From Persicaria tinctoria (lineage: Eukaryota > Streptophyta > Magnoliopsida > Caryophyllales > Polygonaceae), in assembly GCA_037127255.1 (NCBI GenBank), contig JBANSL010000013.1, forward strand, positions 78,859,688 to 78,923,687: DNA of 64,000 nucleotides, read 5' to 3'. Shown here in pieces: positions 33,785-46,737 of the stretch. A program made the position numbers and the translations under genes. The notes under the pieces are model-generated. The model was not told the origin of the DNA, did not search any database, and saw only the letters and a list, made by a program, of their open reading frames with translations. Within the stretch, counting starts at the first letter, position 1, and every line of letters starts with the position of its first letter.

Positions 33785-36700
33785 ATGGCTATCCCTGTGG
33801 CTGTGATCGTCTTCTTAACAACTCTACTAATCGCAACACAATATGGCTCTGCCGATCAACCCACAAAACCCACCCTCATATTTGCGTCAGGCGTTGTTAA
33901 TTCCAGCAGCTCCACATACTATAAAAACACCAAAGCCGTGCTGTCTGAGCTCCGGCAACAAGGAAGTGTGTATCCGTACAACAACGCCACCTCCGGCTCA
34001 GGCGCAGACAAGGTGTACGGCCAGTATTACTGTGGCGGCGACGTCAGCGCCCTGCTCTGCAGCGAATGCATCAAGGAGGCCGCGGATACTCTTATGAGGG
34101 GGGAGTTCTCACACTCCCCATCCGGCACTGCATCCTACCGAGAGTGCAGACTCAGCTACGACCACCGATCTATGAATAGCATCGAAGATAGCGGTATGCT
34201 TTGCACGAGAAGCATAGCCAACGTGACTGATCCGAAGAGCTTCTCTGCTTTGGTGGGAAACACCATGAGCCGGCTCATACAGGAGTCGGCCTACGGGGGC
34301 AAGTACCTTCGGTTCTCGACCTGGGAAGGGCGGGTGTCCGATTTTGAGACTGTGTATTGCGAGATGCAGTGCAACCCTTACTTGAATGACACTTCGTGTG
34401 AGAGTTGTCTTCGGTCTGCTTACAATACGATTCATGTTGATTGTGGGATGCTGCACTCAAATTCGAGTCAAGTGTTATACCCCAACTGTCACCTGATGTA
34501 CAGAGTTAATGCCACCGATTTCGAAAAGCTATCACTTGCCTCCCCTCCGACGACTCCGATTTCTCAATCCCCTCGACCTACTAAAGCTCAATACAATCTC
34601 TTTACCAAAGGTACGTGAATGGAAAAAAAGTATTCAAAGTGTCTCATCTAAGGAAAATAATATATATTTATATTATTAGGATTTAATTAGATTAATTATT
34701 TCTATTATTTAGTATTAGAATTAGGCTAGGTTGTTAGAGTAAATCTCTCCTCACCTTCTCCGTTACTTCATTTTACCCTCTATGTATTTCCTTCTACTAA
34801 TGAATAGAAGGTGTGTTCTTCCACACCAATTCTTAATATGGTATCCGAGCTTTTAGCCTAATGGCTTTGATCCTCCAATTTCCGCCTCCGGGCAACTATC
34901 CCCCAACTTTCAGCACAAATCACTGCTCCGGCATGTTGCCCAGAAACATATTCAACACGGCTTAGGCCACCACAAAACCGCCTCCGGACAATCTAAACTT
35001 GGCTATGACCATTACAAAACCGCTTCCGCTTGCCTTCCACACTAACCAAAATTTTGGCTTTTGCCATCCAAATTTCGGCCAAAACCATGTCGGCCTTATA
35101 TTCTTGCTTTTCATTGGCCAAAACCCATTTCGGCCACACAAAATTGTCTTCGGGCTAATCCAATTTCGGCGCTTGCCACCATCAAACAACCCCTAGAAAC
35201 CTCCTTGATGCCTCTTCCATGGCTTCCTAGTCCTACCACCACCTTCACAAAACTCTCGCTATCGCACCACCCAGGTCACCCACCATTGTTGCTGATCATA
35301 CTGCGAGCACTACCCCGACCGATCGAGGCCCACCACCGCCTCTACATACTTAGTGCGCAACGTCATCATGTGGCCATCGCATTTGAACATATTGAAATGA
35401 TTAATTAGCATTTGCTAATTAAGCACACAAGAGATCACTTCCACGATTACAGATTGGATGCAAAGTCAACCCAAGCCTAGCCACTCAGCCGTTGTATCTG
35501 CCACCAAGGACCCGCACCGGACTCCCTGCAAACCCCCATGACTGCCTGTGCTCGCCGTCTCCGCCGCATTCAGACATCGGTATGTCGGAAAAGACCACCG
35601 GTGTTGGCTGCTTCTGTCACTACGTTGTCGCCGCCTTTGGGAGGGACCAACATTGTCCTTGTCGACGGTCGAAGCCACCTCTGTTGCCAAACAATCACCA
35701 CATGGGTCAACCAAATTGTAGCCTCCGTACCAACCGATCAGGGCGATTGAGCGCAATTCAAGGAGTAGTCCACAACCTCAACCTCCCCACCAGTCCGCCA
35801 TAAAACCTATCGAAATTTCCCGCGACGTCCGTGGCTGGCCCTTGATGTCCGGGATTATGGGCAACAATTTAAAAATATAAAAAAATCATGGTTTATTTCA
35901 TATTTATCCAGTTCTAAGCTTTCGGTATCTCTCGTTTTAACTGCAGGGAAATATTAGGAAAATAATATATATTTATATTATTAGGATTTAATTAGATTGA
36001 TTATTTCTATTATTTATGATTAGAATTAGTCAAGATTGTTAGAGTAAATATCTCCCCACCTTCACCATTACTTCATTGTACGCTCTATATATTTCCTTCT
36101 ACTAATGAATAGAATGTAAGAGCTAGGAAAAGCTGATAATTTGTTATTATGGATTCATCCCAATATATAATACATGAATGGAGATGCTTAAGGCTTAAGA
36201 TAAACCTAAAATATATCTATCCTAATATAAAGGATAGACTGTAAAGATATCTTAACTAAACGAATCTAACTATCCTTAACATGCCCCTTCAAGCTGGACG
36301 GCGGGACGGAAAGACCAAGCTTGGGAATCAAGGTCTGGAACTTGAACCACGGCAACGACTTAGTGAGTACATCAACCAGCTGATCATTGGTGGAGACATA
36401 GGCAACACGAAGAAGACAATTTTGAACAAGTTCACAAACAAAATGAAAAGCCATGCCAATATGTTTCATTCGGGAGTGAAAAACTGGGTTGGAGCTAAGG
36501 CTTTTAGCACCCAGATTATCACAGTACAGAACTGCTTGACGCGATGGACGGACTCCGAGCTCATCAAGAAGAGAGGTGATCCAAACAAGCTCGGCACAGG
36601 ACTTAGCCAACGCACGGTACTCGGCTTCAATGGAGGAGCGGGCAACCGATTTCTGTTTCCTAGAGGACCACGAGATAGGCGTGGACCCAAGGTACATCAA

Positions 36701-39700
36701 GTAACCTGTAGTAGACGTGTAGTCATCTTTATTGCCAGCCCAATCGGCATCAGTGAACCCATGAAGCGCAAGCGGTAGGTGACGACTGATAACAATTCCA
36801 TGAGAACTAGTGCCTTGAAGATACCTAAGAAGCCGCTTCAGAGCACTCCAATGAGCGGTAGTAGGTTCATGCATGAATTGAGAGAGCTTGTTGACCGCGA
36901 AGATGATGTCCGGACGAGTAAGGGACAAGTATTGCAGAGTCCCAACAGCAGCTCGAAAATCAGTGGGAGAGTTGAGAATAGTACTCGAAGTCTTCTGGAG
37001 GACAGAGGCGGAGCACATAGGTGTTGAAATGGGATTTGAATCAGCCATGTTCATGCGGTGAAGAAAGTCTTGAATATACTTATGCTGGTTCAGAAACAGA
37101 CCCTTAGGATGCGGGTGAACCTCGACACCAAGAAAATAGGTAAGAGGTCCAAGATCCTTAAGCGAAAAACGAGTAGACAGCCACTGAATCACATCGGCAA
37201 GAGCTACAAAGTCGCTTCCAGTGATGATGATGCAGTCAACATAGACAAGTAAATAGAGAACAAGATGGTGGCAGCAATAGACGAACAGAGACGAGTCTGC
37301 GACAGAGTTGATGAAACCAACTTGAAGAAGGAAGTTCTGTAACTCCATATACCAGGCACGCGGTGCTTGTTTGAGACCATAGATTGCCTTCTTCAACTTG
37401 CAAACATGATGAGAAAGAGCTCTGTCAACGAAGCCCGATGGTTGAGCCATGAAGACTTCTTCTGTCAGTTGGCCTTGCAAGAAGGCGTTGTTGATGTCGA
37501 TATGACGGAGTGGCCAGCCAGAAGAGACAGCCAATGCCAGCACAGTACGCACAGTAACAAGCTTAATAACCAGACTGAATGTCTCAGTGAAGTCACAGCC
37601 AGGGCGTTGATGAAAACCCTTAGCAACCAGACGTGCTTTGTACCTGTCAAGGGACCCATCCGGCTTGTATTTGACTCGAAACACCCACTTACAACCACCC
37701 ACATTCGGTGTTGTATCAGGCGGAACAAACTCCCAAGTGCCATCAAGGCTTGGGTAATGGTGGCTGGTTCACGATGGGTAGCGGCATGGGCATGAAGGTT
37801 TAATTTCTGAATGGGTTTAAAGATATTGTTTCGAGAGCGTGTAACCACTCCCGGCTGATGATGTGCAGGCTCAGTCTCGGGCGTAGAATGAGGGACGGGG
37901 TAGATGCGGAAGCAGGGGATGGGACAGAGGAAACCTCTGGGGTAATGGGGGAGTCCGGAGATGGTGGAGTGGCCGATTAGTGAGGGGGAGTGCCGGCTCA
38001 ATGGGGTGGCAAGGGAGGAGGGGTGGCAGCTGGAGGTGCCGGTGCGTCAGGGGGCGGCGCAGGAGCAAGGGGGATGTTGAATGGAGCCCAAGCCGAACTG
38101 TCATGGGTAGGGCTAGACTTGTCATGGCAGGGTTCCAGGGGAGGGGAGTGAAACGGGAAAACATGCTCGACAAATGTGACATGGCGAGATGTATAGACAC
38201 GAAATATGGTGGGATGAAGGCAGTAGTAGGCACTCTGGGATAGGGAGTAGCCAACAAAGACACATGGTATGGACTTTGGTTCAAGTTTATGCTTGGTGTT
38301 GGGTCTCAACCAGGGGAAGCACAAGCACCCAAATGATTTGAGCTTTTGGTAATTCGGGTGAATCTGAAAGAGGGAATGGTAAGGAGAGGAGTTGTGGATG
38401 GTGGGTGTAGGCATCTGATTGATGAGGTAGACCACTGTTTTGAAGGAAAAAGGCCAAAGGTTTTGAGGTAGGCCAGAGTGAGCCATCAGGGAGAGGCCTG
38501 TCTCAACAATGTGTCGATGACGACGCTCAGAGAATCCATTGTGCTGAGGAGTGCGGGGTGGGGAGGTGATATGAGAGATGCCATGAGTCGCAAGGAACGA
38601 GGCAAGAGCAATGTATTCACCTCCATTGTCAGAATAAAGGATTTTAATTTTGGAGCGAAAGTAATTTTCAACTAAGGCTTTGAAGGCAATAAAGACCTCT
38701 TTGGTTTCCGATTTCCACTTGAGAGGATAGAGCCAAATGTATCTAGTAAAGTGGTCGACAAAGATGACATAATAACGAAAACTATCACGTGACAAAATCG
38801 GAGATGACCATACATCAGAAAAAATAACTTCCAAGGGAAAAGTAGATGTAATTGAGGAATTATAAAAAGGGAGTTTATGACTTTTGTGGAAAGCACATGA
38901 AGTACATGAATCTGAAGATGCAAAACAACCTAACTGAAAATTGGAATGTAAGAACTTGACGATAGACTTGGAGGGATGGCCCAACTTGTGATGCCAAGAA
39001 GCGCCACTCGAGGGAGTCACGGTTGTAAGGGCGAGAGGCGAGACGGGGAGAGGCCAGGAGTAGACGCCATCGACACAAGGACCACTAAGAAGAACGGTTC
39101 CCGTTGGGAGATCCTTCACAAGAAAACAGAAGGGTAAGAATTCAACCGAAAGACTGTTTTGAGTGATAAACTGAGACACGGAAATGATGTTTTGAGAAAT
39201 TTGTGGAACATGGAGAACATTATCAAAGGTAAAGGAGTGCTAGTGCGTTTTGAAATCGAAGTGACCAATGTTTGAGATTGAGAGACCCTTACCATCACCA
39301 ATTTGGAGGGTGTCATGACCTTCATAAGGATAGTAGGACGCGAGGTTCTACAAGTCATAGGTGACATGGTGGGAGGAGCCACTGTCTAGTAACCATGGAT
39401 TGGTGGAATTGATGGCAAGGTGTGCCTGTGGTAGTGGGCGCGGAGCATAGGGCGGTGGGGACGGAGTGCCCGCTGGGTGTTGGTTCTGGTTCCGGTTGGA
39501 GGAAGGAGGGCGAAGGTGCGGGGCTGCCTGACGAAAGCTCGGGCAAGCGGCGATGACGTGACCCCGAACACCACACCACTGGCAGACACCAAGGAAGGGG
39601 CGAGACTGATATGGTGGAGTGTCGGACGGTGGCTGGGTAGGAAAGGTCGGATTTTGAGGAGGGCGAGGGGTGTATGGTTGGGACTGTTGGTTCGGCCAAG

Positions 39701-42700
39701 AAGGTGGTTGTGTGGGGGTTTTGGTTTTTGAGCGATTCTTGGACTGCATCGACATGGCGGTGGTCGGCGAGGAAGCGATATACATACCTTCTGGCTTTAG
39801 TTGAAGCTTCTTCTGAATAAGCTTTTCATGGAGTTCCTCAAACGGAATGGGCGTGTCCCTGGCATAGACATCGTCGATGACAGATTGGAACGAGGCATCT
39901 AAACCATTGAGCACATACTCGACGATATCCTCCTGGTCCTGCTCTTTGCCGAGAGAGGCAAGCAGGTCAGTGTTTTGTTTGATTTGTTGCATAAACTCGT
40001 TGATAGTCTGAGAGCCTTTCTTCATGTACCGGAGTTTGTCCTTGACTTGATGAATGTAGCCCCTGGAAGGTTTGTAAAAGGTGTTGGCGAGAGTCTTCCA
40101 GGCCTCCTGACTGGTGGTAGCACGAGTGACGAGCGGTGCTACGGACGGAGACAGAGTGCCGACTAGAGCGCAAAACAAAAGTTTGTCTTGGTGCAGCCAT
40201 GTGCTATAAGTCGGATTCGGATTCGGTGCATCCGCATTGGACGGATTGGGAATGGTTTCGGACGGCGCTGGATGGGAGCCATCAAAGAATTTGAACAACC
40301 CATATCCAATGAGAATCGATTGGATCTGGGTCTGCAAGATGATGTAGTTGGTAGAGGACAATTTGATAGCATTGTGAAATTGAACCACTATAAAGGGTTT
40401 AGTAGGTTCAGCATCATTGGGGAAGGTGTGGTTGGTGGCGGCTATGGCGGCTCACAGGCGGAGGTAGGGCAGCGGAAAAAAAAAATTAGGTTATTGTGGA
40501 TCAGGCTCTTGATACCATGTAAGAGTTATGGAAAGCTGATAATTTGTTATTAGGGATTCATCCCAATATATAATACATGAATGGAGATGCTTAAGGCTTA
40601 AGATAAACCTAAAATATATCTATCCTAATATAAAGGATAGACTGTAAAGATATCTTAACTAAACGAATCTAACTATCCTTAACATAGAATGTGTGTTCTT
40701 CCACACCAATTCTTAACACTCAGATCCTCGCGGAAGTCAACCTAGTATTAGGGTTCTAAAAATCATGTCGCCACCTAGGTGCTAGACGGGAAGGCACCTA
40801 TGAATTTTTAAGCACATGTCTCTAGGCCAAAATCTGCGTAGGTGCCGCCTAGACACTCTTAGGTCCACCTCGTCCCGTCTAGACCAACCTAGGTACCTCT
40901 TAAGCCTGTCTAGTTTTGCGATTATTCAGTTTTAGACTTTTTTTTTTATCTCCAAGTCGGGAAGTATTTGCTTTTGAGTCAAACCTATGGTATTGGAGTT
41001 TATGGAGTTTAGAGTTGCTAATTAGATGCATACTTTTGCGTTTATTTAGTTTAGGGTTAGTGAAACACCGCAAATTTGATTTTATGATTGATATTATGGA
41101 TTATTATTATATTATATGAATTATTGATATGGGTTATAGGTTAAAATATAAGGTAATAATCAAGTTTATTCTAAATCCGCCTAGGTAGTTGGGTGCAACC
41201 TAGTTGGAATATGGTAATAATTAGGTTTTAGGATGAAATCTTACTAGACCAATTGTAGTTGTTGGAATATGTGTTGTCCCAAATTAAAAATACTGAAATG
41301 TCTTGAATAACATATAAGTTTGACGAACTACTCCTCTCAATGTCAATTGGTTTTTAGATGAAACCTATTTGGTTTGTGTTTTCTTCGTACCAGGAAAGTC
41401 GAGGAACAAGCAACGAGCTGCTCTGTTTGTTGCTCTACCTGTGACAGTGATGTTACTTCTCTGTGCCGCATGTCTTTCGGTTTTATATCAGATGAAGAGA
41501 AAGCAAGCTTCTGAGGGTATGTGAATGCAAGTTAAATTGAAACTCATGCTTTAATTAACCTCAAATAGATATTAATATATTAAATCAAGTAGTAATATGA
41601 ATCATTATATATACATACTGAGGGGAACAATTCAGTTAGAACTTTATTTCATGATGTTGCAGAAGAGGATAGCATGGCTGAAATAAAAAATGTTGAAGCC
41701 TTGCAATTCAACATTACTACAATAAGGACGGCAACAGATCACTTCTCTGTTGCTTCTAAGCTCGGTGAAGGCGGATTTGGTTCAGTCTACAAGGTAATAT
41801 TTTCAGCTTACCAAAATCATTAGGAGCTTGAAACTGGGTTGATTGAGCCACTGACCGAGTTATATTTATCATCGTACATTTAGCACACCATTTAATTTGG
41901 GAACCAGATTTATTACATAATGAATCTAGTTCATATTTAAGTTATACTTCATTGACCATAATGTTAAACATTAACTGTCCTCTCATTTTTCATACAAAAT
42001 TTGTTTCATTCCTATCATTTTAACAAATGAGCTCTAAGTTTCTAGGGAATGCTTCCAGATGGACAACAAATTGCTGTGAAGAGACTCTTTCAAAAGTCTC
42101 AAGCAGGAGTTGAAGAGTTCAAGAATGAAGTCATCTTTGTCGCAAAACTACAACATAGAAATCTGGTGAAACTAATAGGATATTGCCTCACGGGACGTGA
42201 GAAGCTACTTGTCTTTGAGTTTTTGCCTAATTTAAGTTTGGATAATTTTCTAAATGGTATAAAAGAACTCACTCTTAGATCAGTTCATTATAAACATTTT
42301 AACTCTTAAGGGTACTCAACTCATTTCAACCCTTGCAGATGCATACAAGCGTGAGGGTTTAGACTGGACGATAAGATATCAGATCATATTTGGAGTTGCA
42401 AGAGGGCTTTTATACCTTCACGAGGATTCTCGCCTCAAAGTTATACATCGAGACCTTAAACCCAACAATATCTTGTTAGATGCGGCGATGAACCCAAAGA
42501 TTGCTGATTTCGGGCTAGCAAAATCCTTCAACCTTGATCAATCGATAGCCAATACGCACACTATTGCCGGAACATAGTAAGCTCCCTACTTCATTCTTTT
42601 TATGTGTATATATTGGGCAAGGAAAAGTGTTGCGTATAATGAAAAAGTATTTCATTTTAATTAGCTCCGTTCTGATTGCATTTGTAGTGGATACATGTCT

Positions 42701-43246
42701 CCAGAATACGCGATGCATGGTCAAGTCTCAGCTAAATCGGATGTCTATAGTTTTGGGGTCATTGTTTTGGAGATTGTCACCGGTAAGAGAAACATCATCC
42801 AAGAAAACCAACCTGGCCTATTTCATCATGTAAGCATAGCATTCTTTGTTTTCTTTAATTTCATGGAAAACTTTGTCGTCGTTCCCCAGATGACGTGTAA
42901 TTGTGAGACTTAATTGGACTAACCATTGCAGACATGGAAGATGTGGACGGAAGGAAATGCTTTAGACATAATTGATCCGTCATTGATGAACAATTTCTCC
43001 GCCGAGGAGGCAATGGCATGCATCCATATTGGCTTATTGTGCATCCAAGAAGAACCAGGATTGAGACCTACCATGGGAAAAGTCGTCTCAGTTCTAAATG
43101 GTAATTTCACCACTCTCCCAAAGCCATTGCCTCCACTGATCTTCACTTTCGATGAAGATGGTTCGGGAATCAAATACGCTTCAACATTGATCAAACCGGA
43201 AAGTTTAGGACATCATACACAAAACGAAAGATACCGATCTCAGTAG
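33785..43246 (+). CDS. CRK-E: intact cysteine-rich (DUF26) receptor-like protein kinase
   Basis: There are seven exons: 33785-34610, 41394-41516, 41663-41793, 42046-42256, 42339-42576, 42688-42829 and 42932-43246. All introns are GT-AG and phases agree, giving 661 aa. Residues 1-23 are a signal peptide. DUF26 domain 1 has C83-X8-C92-X2-C95 and domain 2 has C196-X8-C205-X2-C208. A Pro/Ser-rich stalk precedes a transmembrane helix at about 284-305. The kinase has Gly loop GEGGFGSV (351-358), Lys372, Glu388, HRD 467-469 with Asn474, DFG 487-489 and SPE 514-516. All catalytic residues are present, so an active RD-type Ser/Thr kinase at the plasma membrane is expected. CRKs act in redox, pathogen and stress signalling; ligand and partners are unknown here. 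Intron 1 is 6.8 kb because of nested retrotransposons. The start is chosen as the only ATG giving a signal peptide. Confidence 0.93.
36115..40684 (-). mobile_element. Ty1/copia retrotransposon, nearly full length, nested
   Basis: LTRs at 36115-36281 and 40518-40684 are both 167 bp and differ at about four positions, so it is relatively young. The duplication is TAGAA (36110-36114 and 40685-40689). On the - strand, a primer-binding site TGGTATCAAGAGC (complement of 40505-40517) follows the 5' LTR, and a purine tract GAAGGGGCA precedes the 3' LTR. Its 4570-bp length is ordinary for copia. It sits inside the 3' LTR of another element, within CRK-E intron 1 and antisense to CRK-E. Confidence 0.95.
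36266..40445 (-). pseudogene. copia gag-pol polyprotein, inactivated
   Basis: Order from 40445 downward: gag (UBN2-type); CCHC zinc knuckle (CQWCGVRGH, about 39590-39550); protease [11 protein letters not shown] (about 39380); integrase HHCC and DDE core with SDNGGEY and HNGFSERR (39020-38300); RT starting [14 protein letters not shown] (37690); and RNase H ending inside the 3' LTR. Damage: the probable initiator ATG reads ATA (40443-40445); TAG at 39348-39350 and another stop near 39240; a frameshift near 37745 between integrase and RT; and the RT box reads YVDC instead of YVDD (37232-37243), losing a catalytic Asp. RT spelling suggests the Ale/Retrofit group, by inference only. Confidence 0.9.
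40723..41267. other. Remaining CRK-E intron 1 sequence
   Basis: A CCTAGGTGC / CCGCCTAG-rich stretch (40770-40910) looks like the subterminal part of a MITE beginning TAGGGTTCTAAA near 40749, but a matching right end was not found. The rest is AT-rich intron with no gene. Confidence 0.4.
41268..41370 (+). mobile_element. LTR fragment of the TGTTGGAAT TRIM family
   Basis: TGTTGGAATATGTG, GTTGTCCCAA, then ACTACTCCTCTCAATG and CAATTGGTTTTTAGATG follow the same order as the LTR at 54606-54809. No primer-binding site follows; the intron acceptor of exon 2 is only about 20 bp away. Confidence 0.55.
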
Positions 43247-43313
43247 AGCCGATTGTAGCATTTTTGTAAGAAGTCCGATTTTTTGTTATTTGATTTTCCA
43301 TGAAAGATTAATA

Positions 43314-46300
43314 TTTTTTTTACAGTAGACACGCATTAGGAAGGCTTTGCTGAAAAAACAAGGCTCTTCCTTGAGCATCTTACTAGATGATGTTACAAAG
43401 CTCCCTATTAAAAGGGAGAGTTGACAAATTACAATTTCCTCTACTTTTAGCAATATAATCTGCTACCTTATTTGCTTCTCTATAACAATGTCTGAACTGA
43501 ATATGATCAAAGGAACCTGAGAGTAGATTTATCTTCTCCACATGCCGCATAATTTTCCACTTGATATTACTACTTTCTCTAATCTCCTTTGATAACTCCA
43601 CTCCCTTGATGAGAATCGGAATAAGTTTCAAAGGCTTTGACAGTTAGTCTGTGTCAAAGGTCTTGAAGCTACAACTGTGTTGATGAAACACAAAACCTGT
43701 TCTCTATGATATTATGCTCGAATATTATTTTATATTATTATATGCTTCCAGATATTCATACTAACGTTTCAGGAAGTTTTTCAAATATTATCTCCTTCCA
43801 AAGTCGAAAAGTGAAGAATGACACAATCGGAGATCATGGCTTCAAAAGTTTCCAAGTATAGAAGATCTCGAAGATAGCCATGATCAGCCTAGCCGTTGAA
43901 GAGAAGATTCTTTGTTGGAGGCGCCGATTTGTTCTCTATAAAAGAAAGGAAGAAGAGAAGACAGAAGTACGTTCTTGGAAAACAAGCTCTCATTCATACT
44001 CAAGCCTTCAAGTGAAATCTGTCTTCCTCGTGTGCTCTATGCTAGTTCTTAAGAGTCTGTTATTTCATTTCAAAGCATTTGAGAGTTACACTGTGAGCTT
44101 ATAGGATATATTTCGAGAGAGTGTTATACTCAAGAGTTTGTAACTCAGGAAGTAGACACTAGGCGATTGATTCACTAAGTGTAAGAGGATTGTACTAGAT
44201 AGCTGAGAGAGGTGGGGCTCTTCTAGATTGGTCTAGGACTCCAAGGGAACGCGAGTTGACTAGATTGCAATTGTATAGGAGAGAGGCTTCTCGGTGGGCT
44301 ATTAGGATCCTAAGTCTCGTGAATCAATAAAAATCGGTTGAATCCTAGGGTTGTGGAAGAACCCTAGGCGGGGACGTAGGCCAAGTTCTTGCCGAACCTC
44401 GTAAATAATTCATCGAGTCCTTTGTTTACTGATTTACCTTATTTCCGCACTTGTTCGATTTGTATAACTTACTTGTGATTCGGGTTTTACAGAAGATTAA
44501 GTCTAAACTCAAAGGGTTTTGCACGAGCTTCAAAAGTCTTGAGAGTACTCGCGAAAAACCGGCATACTCTATTCAACCCCCCTTCTAGAGTATCATTATA
44601 TTACTTTGTTATACTTTATCGAACCTTCAGCCTTTATAACTTCCAAGTTGTCCCCTTCAATGATGACTTTTCGTAATCCTTTGGAGATAGCTTGTTGCAT
44701 TCCTACACGGACTGCAAAAGCCTCTGTTTGGAGAACTGAACCTTGTCTTGTCTCCTGATGAAAAATATCAATAACCTGACCATCGGAGTCTCTAATGACT
44801 CCCCCACACCCTCCAATGAAATTAATCGACCCATCTACATTAATTTTGAGGATGGCTCCTTGTGGTTTATTCCATTTAGCTTTTGGTCTTTTGGTTAGGA
44901 CTTGGTTTTTTCCATATTTACATTTGTCAAACTCCAATTTGTAATAGTTCATATAGTTTTTTGAACCATAGATGTTGTAGCCTCCAATTTTATTATTGTT
45001 AAAAATGATTTTGTTTCTAGTTTTCCATATTGTTTGCCAAATGAAAAAAAGATCTTCAAAATGTGAGTTTTCATGTCTAATCATCATAATATCTTCTATC
45101 GACGGGTTCCTTCTTTTTACGCTAAGGAAGGATTTACATATTAATTGTTCATATAACCCAAGATTACTAACTGAGTGGTTCGACATTTCATAAAAAGATG
45201 ACGAGTATCCTCATCTTCAGAGTCACATAGGCAACACTGAGATGGGACTTTATTAATGTACCTATTTTTCCTAGCCTTTGTTGATAAACCATCAATCACT
45301 ATCTTCCAAACCAAATTCTTTAATCTAGGTGCATGGTATTTTTAGTTTCCAGATCCAGCTATAGTCAGTTTCACCTTGTTGTCTAAGGCTTATTGTTTTG
45401 GTCATGGATTCAGTTGTGAAGCTTCCGTTGGGATTTTGTTTTCAAATTAATTTATCCGCAGTATCTCATTCTGGAATTTGAATTTCTAATTTTTTTAATT
45501 ATGTGTTGAGGGAATAACTGATTTAAGATTGTTAAATTCCATTTTTTTTTTTTTGTTGAGTGATTAGTTGTGCTACTTTTATTTTGGGGTCATGATGATT
45601 CTGGTGGTCAATTAGAACTTGATTAGAGATTGAAGGGTCATCCCATACATTGATAGATTCCCCATTCCGATGACCCAAAGGAGGCCGTAGTGGAACTGAT
45701 CTCGTAGTTGCAATAATCTTCCAAATTGCCATGAAGTGTTTTGGTTCGACCTTTGTCTAATTGTTTTGGATTGGAGATATATTTAATTTATAACTCTAAC
45801 CCAAATTTTATTTTGGTTCGTATATAACTTCTAAAGTAACTTCATCTGCAAGCTTATGTTCATTTCTTCAGCAGTTTTAAATCCAAGACCCCCTTGACTT
45901 TTTGGTTTGCATATATTCTTCCAACTGGTCAAGGGGGTATATATATAGTTGTGATTGTAGTTTATTTCAGAAGAATTGTTTATTGACTTGATCAATTCGG
46001 TTGAGGATTCCTTTTGGTAATAAGAAACTTTGCATTAGATAGTTTGTCTTGGAGCTGAGATTAACTTGAATAAGGACAACTCTCCGTGCCTGGGAAAGTG
46101 TGGATGCTTTCTATCTTGATAATTGTTTTTTAAGGTTGTCAATAGTCTCTTCAAAGACACAATTTTTTACTCTTCCACTGACAAGAGGAATACCTAGGTA
46201 TTTTTCTAGCGTTTTTTACATTAGAATTTGCATTTGTTGAGCTAGAGATTTTGCAAGTGTCATATCAATATTTGCAGAAACCTGAAATGAGCTCTTGCTA

Positions 46301-46737
46301 TAGTTTATCACTAGACCAGACAAATTTGAGAACTTATTTATCATATTTTGAATAGTACGAAGACTCTTATGTGAAGCATTTGCGAAGATAATTGTCTCAT
46401 CTGCAAACGTGAGGAAGGGAATCGGAGTTCCATCTTTTGTTAATTTGATTCCAATCAAGGGGTCTTCCAGGAGGGCTTCTTCATGTAGTACTCTTGCTAA
46501 ATTTTCCATGACAATAACAAAAATGTAGGGTGCAAGGGGATCCCTTTGTCTAATACCTCTGCTTCGTTTGAATTGCTTACCCTGACAGTTATTTACTAGA
46601 ACCGAGAAGGTTATGGTACGTAGTAATACATTTCATTACCCAGTCTATTCATTTGGAATGGAATCCAAACTTAATAAGCACTTCTTCTATATAATTCCAA
46701 TTAATCTTATTGTAAGCTTGCTTGTCGCACGGTCAAT
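43314..46737 (-). mobile_element. LINE (L1-like), 5'-truncated and decayed
   Basis: The poly(A) tail appears as the T run at 43314-43321. From 46737 downward: RT palm (NKINWNYIEEVL, then RGIRQRDPLAP and FADETIIFA at about 46600-46380), a zinc-binding zf-RVT stretch (WKIVIDGLSTKARK with C-X2-C, about 45330-45190), and an RNase H-like domain (KINVDGSINF at about 44870, REANKVADYIAK at about 43470). The RT active-site box reads FADE rather than FADD. Stops and frameshifts are frequent. The 5' half (ORF1, endonuclease) is missing. An LTR-like insertion splits the RNase H part. Confidence 0.85.
43640..44603. mobile_element. LTR-like insertion in the LINE RNase H region
   Basis: It lies between two CTTTG copies (43635-43639 and 44604-44608), and LINE coding sequence continues on both sides. 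It contains TTCTTGCCGAACCTCGTAAA and ends TTCAACCCCCCTTCTAGAG, which resemble SIRE-type copia LTRs as I remember them. There is no ORF. The terminal bases are not a perfect TG/CA pair, so the edges could be off slightly. Confidence 0.5.

Larger units (their letters stand above)
34647..40718 (+). mobile_element. Non-autonomous LTR retroelement in CRK-E intron 1
   Basis: The 5' LTR is 34647-34838, followed by a primer-binding site variant TGGTATCCGAGC (34839-34850). The 3' LTR starts at 35952 after a CTGCAGGGAAA purine tract; it is interrupted at 36115-40689 by a copia element and finishes at 40718. The flanks share CTCA (34643-34646 and 40719-40722). The LTR is about 190 bp. The 1.1-kb interior is noncoding, with repeated CAAAACCGCCTCC-like and TTTCGGCC phrases. 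It depended on another element's proteins. Confidence 0.75.
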
